Part shown: one piece after another, positions 1 to 10,624 of the stretch
How the letters are laid out: the number at the start of each line of letters is the position of its first letter
How positions within the stretch are numbered: position 1 is the first letter of the stretch
Assembly (NCBI GenBank): GCA_963995525.1
Contig: OZ023209.1
Location: 30,405,044-30,469,043, forward strand
DNA length: 64,000 bases
From: Escarpia spicata
Taxonomy: Eukaryota > Annelida > Polychaeta > Sabellida > Siboglinidae
Direction of reading: 5' to 3'
The notes under the pieces: model-generated
What the model was told of the DNA's origin: nothing
The model's database searches: none
Seen by the model: the letters and a program-made list of their open reading frames with translations, nothing else
Program-made: the position numbers and the translations under genes

Positions 1-451
1 TTGTCAATTTTAAATGTGTTCACGCAAACCATTAAGAGCTACTAATGTGATATGTTATATTCATTTGCTTTTGACTCATACTGTCTCTTTAGAAAGTAAG
101 ACATCACATTGTCTAAACGCAACAGCAAACAACAAAACAACAAAACATACAAATAACAACAACCAAATGAATTAACTTAACAGCTGTATTTATTGATACA
201 TTTAATATCGTTTTAACTTATTCTGAGTTAATTTTACTTGGTTTTTTTAATACAGAAATATAGATAAATAAATGTTACATTTATTAAAGTAGTTATCCAT
301 ATTCCAAAATAACCGATGTAGGTCTATCCACCGTGTCCAAATTCTCGGATAGGCCTAATACCGAGGATCAATTTTCCATGAGGTACAATGTAATAAACTA
401 TATATATATATATATATAAATTATATATATATATGTGTATATATATGTGTG

Positions 452-482
<31 letters not shown>

Positions 483-1555
483 ATATTATTAGCAAAATTT
501 CTAAAGCGCCATATATCCGGGATAGGCGCATACGCACATTATAAACCCTACATGGAATTATGTTTCAGAAATATATAATCCTGGTAAAACAGTATTATAT
601 TAAAATAAAAAAACTGTATATATTAAATAATTAACATGCATGACAGTTTCAAAAATATTAAGATAATTACATAAATAATTATAATATGTTAAAATAAAAT
701 TGATATTATATAATAAAACATAATTTAATTAATAAATAAAATTAATTAATAAAACACATGTTCATAAAAAGTGTCCCACAGCACAGTTCTTCGGTGAAAG
801 TAAGCCAGTTTAAATAAATGAGCTTAAACTGATATATCACAGCGACTGCGCCTGCTTTGTTCTTTGTCAACGACGCACACCGGTTGAAATAAGACAATAT
901 AAAAACCGGATTTTAAACAATAATTGCTACCTTGGTTAATAGTTTTCTAAAGCCGGAGAATGTGTTTCTATATCGGCATAACTCCTAGGTCCACTAAAAC
1001 CACCAACGCCGATATCGGCAGAGATTCGGTTATTTTGGAAGTAACACGAGCGCGATTGTGCCCCTTCCTTACCCACAGGGGGTTATCGGCGTAACCCCGA
1101 TTGGTGCAACTTCGCGTTTTTGTCGTCGACAGAAAGATAAAGTTGAAGAAAGACTCTGGCGTGGAACATGCGTCGCACGCGCCAGAAATTACACGAATTA
1201 GTGAAGTTCGCTGTCACATTGCGCGTACTAAGGCTGAAGCGGCGGCAACGTTGGTCGGGGTAATTAGGTTAAATCACCATTTGATAGCGACCAAATCAGA
1301 CACGTGATAGGGGTCTACATTAAATTGTGTAGAATTGTGTTTCGGTAATATGTTCACATGAATGTTAGTGATATTGGTTAGTACACGGTTATTAACCTTC
1401 TTATTGCGTACACAATAATTATTCTAGGGGGTCGTCACGTGTGACTGTGTCGTTCAGCCTGACCAGGTCGCCGTTGCATTTGTGTAGTGGACACTCACTG
1501 GTGATGTGTTCTTAACCTTCTTGGGTTGCGATCCAAATGCTGGTCGCAGAACATG
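1..1555. other. AT-rich flank, no gene seen
   Basis: Mostly AT-rich, with many short ATTTA and TAAT runs between 600 and 760. A TA-rich microsatellite sits at 398-487. From about 840 to 1310 base composition becomes more even, but the only open frame (68 codons from 1101) has no recognisable domain. I see no supported gene. Confidence 0.6.
398..487. repeat. (TA)n microsatellite
   Basis: About 90 bases of alternating T and A, broken only by a few TGTG and TTT interruptions. A simple repeat, liable to form cruciforms. Confidence 0.95.
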
Positions 1556-1968
1556 CCTAGCGACCCACGCCTTCAATCATCTCGACTTGTGATTAATGAT
1601 AACATTTGTCAAAACAAATGCATCTCTCTCTGTATCTCTCTCTCTCTCTGTATCTCTCTCTCTCTGTCTCTCTCTGTCTCTCTCTTTCACTATCTCTCTC
1701 GCTCGCTCTTTCTCTCACTGACACACACACTCTCTGTCTCTCTCTCTCCCCCTCTCTCTTCCTCTCTCTCCCCCTCCCCCCTCTCTCTTCCTCTCTCTCT
1801 CTCTCGCCCCCCCCCCCTGCCTAGCGATCCGCGCCTTCAGTCAGCTGACTTGTGATTAATGATAAAACTTGTCAAAACAAATGCATCTCTCTCCCCCCCT
1901 CTCTCTCTCTCTCACAATCACTCTCTCTCCCTCCTCCCCCCTCTCTCTCTCTCTTGGCGACCCAATCA
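1550..1968. repeat. CT-rich microsatellite inside a direct duplication
   Basis: A roughly 70-base segment beginning CCTAGCGA at about 1556 recurs from about 1820 with few changes (both continue to CAAAACAAATGCATCTCTCT). Each copy is followed by a (TC)n-rich tract (about 1621-1817 and 1885-1954). The structure is a two-copy tandem duplication of about 265 bp whose microsatellite part has expanded unequally. Confidence 0.85.
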
Positions 1969-2344
1969 CAATGAATGATGGGTCGCGACTCCGGGGTTAA
2001 GAATTGGACAAGTAAACTAGAAAAAATTATATTAACGCGCTCGGCGTAGAGGCAGGCGGCGGGTGTGCGTGCGTGTGTGTAGTGTGTGCGGGTGTGTAGT
2101 GCGTGCGTTCGTTAACGCGACAACCAATAGACGTCGCACCAACGGTCGGTCATTCCCAGTGACAAACAAATGATAAGACAATCTTGCACTAGTTAGATTT
2201 ACTGTTGATTGCCACGTCACAGCAGGGCGATAAGAGTGACATTTCTGGGTCAAAGGTCAGCGTCTTGATTTTGCAATCAGCATGTGCGGTATAATTTACA
2301 CTGTCGAAACCAAGCAAACGAAAAACAAAAGCAAATTTAACATT

Positions 2345-2430
2345 ATTTAACAAAGTGTAATAACACATTTAACAGTGTAATAACACATTTAACAAAGTGT
2401 AATAACACATTTAACAAAGTGTAATAACCA
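2345..2430. repeat. 22-bp tandem repeat, about 4 copies
   Basis: AACAAAGTGTAATAACACATTT recurs about four times with one shortened unit. It lies directly 5' of the non-LTR retrotransposon tail. Confidence 0.85.
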
Positions 2431-2431
2431 C

Positions 2432-2660
2432 ATCTCACGATCATCTGGCCTTGCAAAGACCATCTTGCAAGGTACCGTGAGAGGGGGAGAAGAAGAGGTA
2501 GAGAGAAAAAGAGATGGGAAGACAACATCAAAGAGTGGACAGGACTGGAGTTCGCGACTCCCAAAGGGCTGTGGAGAACAAGGAAACGTGGAGAGAGCTA
2601 GTTAAGAAGTCGTCAGTGGTGCCCCAACGATCCATACGGTCTATGGGAAAAGTGAAGTGA
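2432..2660 (+). mobile_element. non-LTR retrotransposon, decayed 3' end of the RT ORF
   Basis: Translating forward gives AKTILQGTVRGG, then after a frame change KKRWEDNIKEWTGLEFA, then after another change DSQRAVENKETWRELVKK and a basic tail ending at TGA 2658-2660. This basic KKRWEDNIKEWTGLEF tail is characteristic of the C-terminus of endonuclease-reverse transcriptase proteins of animal LINEs. Two frameshifts in under 230 bases and no upstream RT domain show a dead, 5'-truncated copy. The exact clade (RTE- or CR1-like) cannot be set from this fragment. Confidence 0.75.
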
Positions 2661-5600
2661 ATAACACATTCGCAGCAAAAGGACGGTAGTATATATAGCA
2701 GCGTATCGCGAACATATCAGTAAGTAACTCTACAAACACAACTGGGATCGGGAAGGAAGTCGTGATCGGGTCGCTTGCAGACACTCTCTAGTCTATATTC
2801 TCCATTGCATTAACATATCAATACATATATTAGCATAGCACTCATGTACGTGCATGTGTGAGAATGTGTGTGCGTGCGTGTGAATGTGTGCGGGCGTGCG
2901 TGCGTGTGTGAATGTGTGTGCGCGCACCACTGTTTACATTTCATAAATATCAACATGGTATTTAAAAAACTATTAAAAAAACAACGCAGTCTAGCCAAAC
3001 CGTTACTGTTGTAACCAAGTACATTGAAACTGCGCCCAACGTTTGATAAGCATATGTGAATACTGTCCAATCTTATCGATCTATTCGGGTTGTTCAGACG
3101 ACCCTACCTCGTCGTGCTTTCTGCACGTCTAGAGTATCACAGATAAATTATATGGGAAGTTGACGTGAGAGGTGTATTGCGAAATAAGGCATTATAGACA
3201 GTAGAATACGCGCAATGCTGTATTCGTACACACCGTCGAATTGTTTTCTCTATCTCGCGCACGCACGCACGCACGCATGTACGCACACAAACACGCACAC
3301 ACAATCACAAGATGGCGGCAGCTTATTGTAGACGGTGGTGGCAAAATATGGCCGACTTGGCCCAGGCAAGGGAGTGGGTGGTACTAACTACAAACATAAT
3401 GTGGTTGTTTCGATGACAGCCTGGGTGTATCTGGATTTTAAAGACATTTAGAAACATTCGAAGTCCAAACAAATTGTACTAACTTGTTTTACTTTATAAT
3501 AACCAGCAATAGTTTACCACCGGAGCAACAGACCAAGTGCAGCAACCGTTACCATTACGGTGTCTTCAACTCAAACCCATTCCCACGACCATTAATTTCT
3601 GCTGTCGTTACTAACGGCACTGCACGCAACATACGATTATTTTAACATAACTCCCGCGGCAAAAGCAGGAGAAAGACAGACAACTGAAAAACTTTAAAAA
3701 TAATCACCATTGTATTTTTCAAATACATCCCCAATTGGTAGATCAGAGCCTAAAATAAATGGTCCATAGAAGCACATTCGTATAGACAGAAACTTACAAT
3801 GCTCCAATATCAGCTTAATAATATACAGTGTTTCATTTACTGACAAAAAGACAAACGACCCAGTCGATGCGTCGTAACCGAGTTGCAGTAGACCCCTGTA
3901 CTATGCTTTACGCGGAGGCGGGTCGTGTTCCCGCTTCCGTGCCGCTGCATGGATAAGCTTGCCCTTTTCGACTCCAAAACTGTGATTTACAATTGCATAT
4001 TTGGCATTAATGTGCATTGTAATTGTTGTTGAAGTAAATATCCATATCCGGAAGGGTCGGATAAGGTATCTGTCTCCGTTACCTCAACAAGAACTAGTTT
4101 GCTGTCGTGACGTTTGTGAAATTCCTCACGAGCCACAGATAGCGAGCCACAGGTTCCAGTCAGATACGATGCGCTGCAATATAGCGATACTAATAAAAAA
4201 ATATGAAGAGCGGATAGCACAGATGACGCAAGAACCTATCGACAAGTGTTGAGCATCATCGCGTGGTCAGATATGTGTTGACCTCACACTATTGGTGGAC
4301 ACCGTGTGCGTTTTGGTTGTACGATTGTAGGAAAAAACGACCATACAAAGTTTAGTAACACTCACTGTGTAATTTTCATCGGTGCTCAGAGGTTTCGTGA
4401 CCGAGACCGCTCCTATAACTAGCACTGCCTATAGCTTGTCGCTGGACCAACATGCACGGGATGGTCACCATTATGCGTGCACACTGTATAATTATACTAA
4501 CTAATATCGTCGGTTTTTATAACCACGCCTACACCCACCTTAGCTCCGTAGTACAAGCATCCAACCGTTGGTGACCTTCGTTTTGTACACCGATCATGAA
4601 TGCTTGAGCTGGATATATTGATGAGATGATCATATTGCATTATACACCGTACGCGTAAACAAATAAAATGCAAGCATATTCCCGTGGTTTTCTTCGCTAA
4701 ATAACAAACCACGTCTGTGATAATACCGCAATCTGCCACATAGCAGTAATCAGCATCACTGAAAACCGCCCTGCCAAATAAACACTGCAATATATGATGA
4801 CGAGGTAGGCCTTTCGCATTTTATCGACGCCAAGCAAACATAAATTTGGCATTTTTAGTAAACAGTGCACATATTATGACAAGAAATTGTATTAAGCGTG
4901 GCATAAAATAAGCCTCAAGACTCGAGTAGACGGCGTTGGTATTCCAGCCGCCCCCAGTCGGGCGTTGCGCAAGGGTAATTCTGGATAACCAAGTTATATC
5001 TTACTTTATGGTACTTGGTATGTTGCCACGAGCGACACCGGTCTCAACTGGTGGCGCTTAATACGCGTATAGAAGCTGGCTGCAAGAGAAGGAAAAACAT
5101 CATTTCCGTTTGCGGGTAACTCTACTTCCATTACTGGCGGATAAACCGGCCGTATCGCCCGTGTGCGAGGGAACATGGGAGAGGGGGCAAAGGGGCAGCT
5201 GCCCCTCAGGAATTTCGCTGAGACATATGGTTTGCCACCCTCAGTAAATCTGAGCCTGAATGTCGTTTTTTTGGCGAGCCGCAGGGGAGGGGGTGCAAAT
5301 CGAGGTTTCTCGTGAGCTTCAAATATGTTGACTCTTCCGATGTCATGATCCGACAGCGAGTGCTGCTGAAGCTCCGACTCTGCACACCCAATATAAATTT
5401 CGTTCCGGCGCCAGTGGTGTCATAAACGGTCCACCTTCACATCGATGCATGTTTGACCCTCCGTAAGACCTGATCTTCGCCATCAATCCTCTGCCGAAAT
5501 ATATCGGGGTTGTCCTCAACAGCAGCCTTGCGCAGAGCAACACCTGGCGCAGGTGAGTGTAGAAAGGTGAAACCATGCGCAATTACTGCACACACAAGCC

Positions 5601-5956
5601 AGCACAGACCAGGGATGCAATGTGCTATCCTTTTCGACAACGTCACTGGCACTGGTTTCAATGGGGGGATACTGGTGAAATGTATGGGAACGAATCAAGA
5701 CTTCCCAGCATCAATATGTACCCCAACCCAGACCAACCACAACGTTTCACTCCGCGACGGCTTTTCTGGACCAAAGATGCCCCCTCTAAGAAACGAACAT
5801 CAGCGAGCACGAGAAATGGAGACAAGACCTGGGTTTCGATATACACTAGGAACAAGAATCGTGTCCCGGTCCCTACAACCGACCTTTCCGGCTTATACTT
5901 TCCTCGATGCCAGTGCATCACCACCAGACACCTCACAACTGGAAGGACTCCACACG
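2661..5956. other. no gene seen; TG/GC microsatellites
   Basis: The stretch contains TG/CG-rich simple repeats at about 2845-2935 and 3257-3303. Open frames of 60-97 codons at 3987-4790 show no recognisable domain and lie on both strands. From 5160 to 5950 the sequence is more GC-rich and open in several overlapping frames on both strands, which is a composition effect rather than support for a gene. Confidence 0.55.
2845..2935. repeat. TG/CG-rich microsatellite
   Basis: Alternating GTGTGCGTGCGTGTGAATGTG-like units. Alternating purine-pyrimidine sequence with Z-DNA potential. Confidence 0.85.
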
Positions 5957-6290
5957 AGCGATGGCGTAAGGATAGAGCATCGGACTCTCAACCGAGAGAA
6001 CCCGGGTTCAAATCCTGTGCTGCCGTGTCGAACTTTGGGCACGTTCGTTCATTATACGTTTCTCCAGTTCACTCAGCAATATGAATGAGTACCTGGCTAT
6101 TGACAGTGGTGAATATTTGTGTACGAATAGTCTGCTCGCATTTATTGCAGCGTGGCTGAATGCTTTCCAGAGACGTTGAGATGGCGTTCGATTGAACAGG
6201 TCTGCGAGAGAGTGATATGTAAAGCGCCTTGAACAGTCCCGAGGACTGGATACTGCGCTATTTATAAGAACTTACCTTTAAGTTTAGTTT
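5957..6290 (+). mobile_element. tRNA-derived SINE, copy A (full length)
   Basis: The head is tRNA-like: AGAGCATCGGACTCTCAACC followed by a B box GGTTCAAATCC at 6005-6015. The body contains TACCTGGCTATTGACAGTGG and TTTGTGTACGAATAGTC. The tail TGTAAAGCGCCTTGAACAG ... GCGCTATTTATAAGAA is the type shared by many animal SINEs. The body also occurs, inverted, at 10,660-10,893. The A box is degenerate and no full cloverleaf is evident, so this is a retroposon and not a tRNA gene. Confidence 0.8.
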
Positions 6291-6954
6291 TTTTACCAAA
6301 CCATTGACAAAAAATGCGGCATGTTCGCCTTCAACGGATGAACCTCCGATGCCCACTCACCTTCCCTATGCTATGAAGCAACCGGGTTGATCAACAGCCT
6401 AAGTACACAACTACGAAACAGGGCTGCTTAAATCAATACGAAATAAGTTGCCAAGAATCAAAGTCAATGTCACGATTGTGACGTGATTTGCGTTCGCATG
6501 GCATTCTAGACGTTTCTGGGTGAAGTCGCTTCCGCTTATCATACATTTCTAATGTCATACGAAAAGAATAACATTATTATGCGTAGAACTCAGTCATCCG
6601 CACAAAGACAACGAACATTCACGGTGCTGCTTCGTGTAATTTTAAAACCTTTACCATAAAAATCCTAAGGCTTTTGCGACTGTATTAACGGCGCGACTTC
6701 TTGTGTTGGCGAACGAGCGAGGTGTCACATGAAACAAGATGGCGCCCGCAAGGAACTCTTGCGGGGTTGGTCATGTGATGAGCAACGAACCAGCGACAGG
6801 TCCTTAATTATGTTTAAGTTAGCAGAAGATTTATATCATCATTACGAAGTCAAAATGTCAGATAATGCCTATCTCAACCTATCTCCGGAGTGTTCCGAAC
6901 CTACGTGTTTCCACACGGTCTCCTTCAAACCGTCACATCTCGACTACCGATGAA
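6291..6954. other. no gene seen; small GC hairpin
   Basis: No recognisable protein. At 6735-6745 there is an AAGATGGCGCC motif of the kind found near animal promoters (YY1-like core), followed by a perfect 8-bp inverted repeat at 6745-6765. An open frame of 74 codons from 6729 has no domain I recognise. Confidence 0.45.
6745..6765. repeat. short perfect hairpin
   Basis: Arms CCCGCAAG and CTTGCGGG with a 5-nt loop. Next to an ATGGCGCC motif. Function unknown. Confidence 0.6.
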
Positions 6955-7658
6955 TTAAGGCCAGACACGGCAGGTAGATAGGATTATTTTTTAATTTGTG
7001 CAAACAGTTCAATTTTTTCTGCCCAATGAATGAAATGGGTCCTACTGAGTAAAATATATGTTGAACTTTTTTCAGCCAGACCCCCCCGTTTCCATGGTGA
7101 CAAAATGGCCACCATTTTGAGCAAATATTAGCAAATTTTGAAAAGCTGCCATTTTTTATTGAATCCATATATAGTTATAATTATTGCAAATCCATGTTCT
7201 CTATAGATTATATTGTGAAATGATCAGAGCATTATTTTTTTTGTGTGTGTAAAATACGAAAAAAAATCTTGTTTTTGGGCTACAAATATGGCTATCTTTC
7301 AAACTATTCATGATTTAAAAAAAGTGTCTGATCATTGCACACAGTAGAATATGCTGAATGCAACACTGAACACATTATTGATATAGCATAATTATTCCAA
7401 GAGATATCCCATTTCCAAATGCAGAAATTGGAAGAAATTTGTTTTTGAGAAAATGGCTGTCAAAGATTGCATAATGGATTTCATTACATGATATCGACAT
7501 GCTTGATCCATGATTACAACTCACTTAGAGGTACATAATTGTCATAGAAGTGAACTTTATTGATAGTATGCATACAAAGGTATAATAATCTGGCAGAAAA
7601 CAATTTTCAGTATTTTTGGTAAAAAAATACCATTTCACCTGGGGTGTCTGGCCTTAAA
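6955..7658. mobile_element. 704-bp MITE with TTAA target site
   Basis: The element is bounded by TTAAGGCCAGACAC on the left and its exact reverse complement on the right. With gaps the inverted repeats extend to about 40 bp (CAGGT, then a T-rich block). TTAA at both outer ends fits the TTAA target-site duplication used by piggyBac, Kolobok and Sola3 transposons; the family is not decided. The interior is AT-rich and codes for nothing visible, so it is non-autonomous. Confidence 0.8.
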
Positions 7659-10422
7659 GAAGTACAATACCACCAATCATATATTAACCTAGGAACGCTC
7701 TAATATACCTATCTGTATGTAACAGGTATGCATTTTTGCCTACTGTGATAAAATCAGTTATATAGTAAATAGTACAGCATACCTTAGGCACCACACACAC
7801 ATACATGCACATACACACATGCACTCACACGCACACGCAGATACTTGCGCATGCGATATAGTCACACAGACAAAATCCTCAATATTTCACATTTATTCGA
7901 TATATTTCTGCCTTTTGTACACATTTCTTTGTTTTTCGAAACTGTAAGGTCAACTGCACGAAATGCATCAGACGACCTTAACTTAACAATTTTGTACAAC
8001 TGTGACCAATAAACAAATATACAGGCAAGCGACTACCAGCAAGAACAACTGTGACACATTAATGGTAAGTTACAACCAAACTTTATACATTCAAATACAA
8101 GTGGACATAATTTGTTAATTACATCTTGCATTAATCAACAGAAAGGTTGGGCATCATGTATATTTGATCAGTTACGATTCCAGGTATATAAAACATGTGC
8201 TTAAATACAAGTAATTGACCTCCAATGTTGACCAACAGTAACACACCAGTAGGTGGTACGTGCGGGCAGTGTGAGAAAGGGAACTATTCCTACTAGATGC
8301 ATAGCAATGTCAGACAGTGTTACTTATTTCCTGGCAGTACACAAACACCGTACTCTCTTCCTGAGACAGGTAACATAAAGGCTGGCATAACACCATCCAG
8401 TTCTAGGTGTTCACAAGACCATCCAAGTGTTCACAAGACAGTTCAAGTATTCACAGACCATCCAAATGTTCATATGACCATCCATGCGTTCACAACACAA
8501 TAACTAGGAAGTTTGTTCACATATCTCAGCTACCGAGCAATGACTCAATATTCCGATATTTCTGGAGAATTACTTTTGTGTCAGTCTTCTTTACACTATA
8601 AATGTGTATTTGTTATACTTATATAACAAAATCAGGTTGACTATGGTATGGTCATATTATGAAGGGCAAGACTGCATTAAAGTTAACACAATGATGACTA
8701 ACAAAAGCCATAAGTCATCCCATAATGGGCTATTCCATATACACCAAAAACTCACACCAGAACCAACCGAATAGAGAACACAGAACCTTGTTAGAATGCG
8801 TAACCTTTAGATTAAATATAATACAGCCACAATAACAGGAACACTTAACACAATATAATTTACCCAGACTTAGAGAATCTCACACAATCAAAACAGCACC
8901 AACCAACCCCAATATGACCTTGGACCCTGTTTATCACTGAACTAAACGAATCAACTTTTGTACCATCAACATTTTTTCTTCACCATATTTAGCTTTCTTA
9001 TGCCAGACAGTTACGTAAGTCACACCCCATTTCTAGCCCATTGATACAATAATTTTACAGAAGCTTTATTCATATTTGACAAATAACGGAAGATAAAGAC
9101 ACAAAAGAAGACAACTTCCAAATAAGCCACCTCGACTGATGTGTGAATAAATAGAACACAACCAAGTTTGAATCTTGTTAACTTATGTGTGCTGTGACAA
9201 AGCACAAACCATTTCATCTGATCCACTTCACAACAATGATTGTCACAAAATGTACATCTCTTGATACGTTGTGGCTTTAGACACGTTATTCTTATTATAA
9301 TAAGATTGTATTAATACTAGCAAATTATTTTGCTAGTATTAATTTAATTTGTTAAGCCAAGCATGCAAGGCCATAGCAATACGTACAGGTGTCAAGGAAT
9401 AGCTACATTCAGGCGTAGGCTTATAGCCAATCATGGCATAGCAATTATAGCCACTAATGAAAGTTATGAGGAAACATCAATCAAAATGCCAACAATCATC
9501 AAACTAGACAACATGCTTTTTCACTTGAACAATCTCACTGCTCTGTTCAGCTAGGTACTATTTTATAAAAGCGCCACAGTAGTAACGTATGCTGAAAGAA
9601 CTCAACTAAGCTCCTTCGTGATACATTCTACCAACATGTATTCCTTTATCGACATTATTACAACGCTCTACCTTTCTGTAGATACAAGAGAAAGGTCAAA
9701 AGGTCAGTTGAGACCCACAAAACACATCCTTTTTACATCTTTACATTCACTCCAGTATTAACAATATATCTTCAAATAGTTCATGCAACCGCCACCCGAC
9801 TATTTTACTCCTCATCTTGGTTCTCTATCAACTAAATAATGATACTCATTTGGACAATCCCACAAATCAGGTTTTTATTTCCCCATGCAAAAAGTTAACT
9901 AAACGTTAGAAGAAAACAGTTGTTTTAACTGTCAGTGGCTGAAATGTTCACAGCCCCTGTGACACCACAGCCCCTGTGACATCACAGCCCCCGTGATACT
10001 CCATACATTCATGGAGAAAGATGTTAAAGAAAAGCAACCTCATATTTTACCCAAATGCTTTGTGATTGCCTGCACATTCACACATACACAGCAACATTCA
10101 TTCTATCTATTTAAACCCACAGGAATGTTCATTAATTCATTGCTCGAAAATAAATCGCTTCATAAACTATTTAACCTTGCATAGGCAACACAGATGCAAG
10201 AGGCCATATTTGCAACTCACGTTATGCGATGACCAAACGTTTCAGCACACATGCACAGCTGTTCTTTATAAAATGAACATATCCTGCACTAGTCTTTACA
10301 GTGGAAGAACTCAGGAAAAGACATAAAACCGGCGCGACACCCAGCCCTCAGTCATCTCACCAACACAACTTCCACCACCTGGAAATAATGAAGCGTTTCA
10401 TCGAGCGGCACAGAGGCGACCC
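7659..10422. other. TM9SF1 3' flank, probable 3' UTR
   Basis: On the minus strand this follows the TM9SF1 stop codon, so its right part should be 3' UTR. The nearest canonical AATAAA in gene sense is at 9874-9879, about 545 nt beyond the stop; it is a candidate poly(A) signal only. A degenerate repeat of about 20 bp (GTTCACAAGACCATCCAA-like) lies at about 8405-8500, and three copies of an 18-bp unit (CACAGCCCCTGTGACA) at 9948-10,000. No other gene is visible. Confidence 0.5.
8405..8500. repeat. degenerate ~20-bp tandem repeat
   Basis: Five diverged units built on GTTCACA-GACCATCCAA. A short low-copy satellite with no sign of function. Confidence 0.7.
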
Positions 10423-10624
10423 TCAGTCCATCTTGATGTTGACGTAGATGTATCGGATGAACTTGAGGGAGGCGAAGAAGGCGACGGTGCCCAGCATGAG
10501 GAAGAAGACGTAGCACGTGAGGAGGGTGTAGCCGAAGAACTCGACCGTCTGCAGCATGCCCGACATGCTGGAGCGCTTGAAGTAGTAGAAGAGGGAGTAG
10601 AGGAATACAAAGAGACCCGTCGAC
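10423..10624 (-). CDS. TM9SF1: TM9SF1 exon 15 (last helices, KMD end)
   Basis: Residues 519-584 and TGA at 10425-10423. [39 protein letters not shown] and [12 protein letters not shown]. The final KMD fits the KXD/E retention signal of TM9 proteins. Its acceptor TTGTAG lies about 36 nt downstream of a SINE. Confidence 0.98.

Noticed and set aside
5957..6060. tRNA gene
   Set aside because: A tRNA-like head with SINE body and tail and a second copy at 10,660-10,893. It is a retroposon.
5437..6088. Overlapping open frames of 74-192 codons on both strands
   Set aside because: No domain, no splice or start support, frames overlap on both strands, and the longest runs into the SINE.
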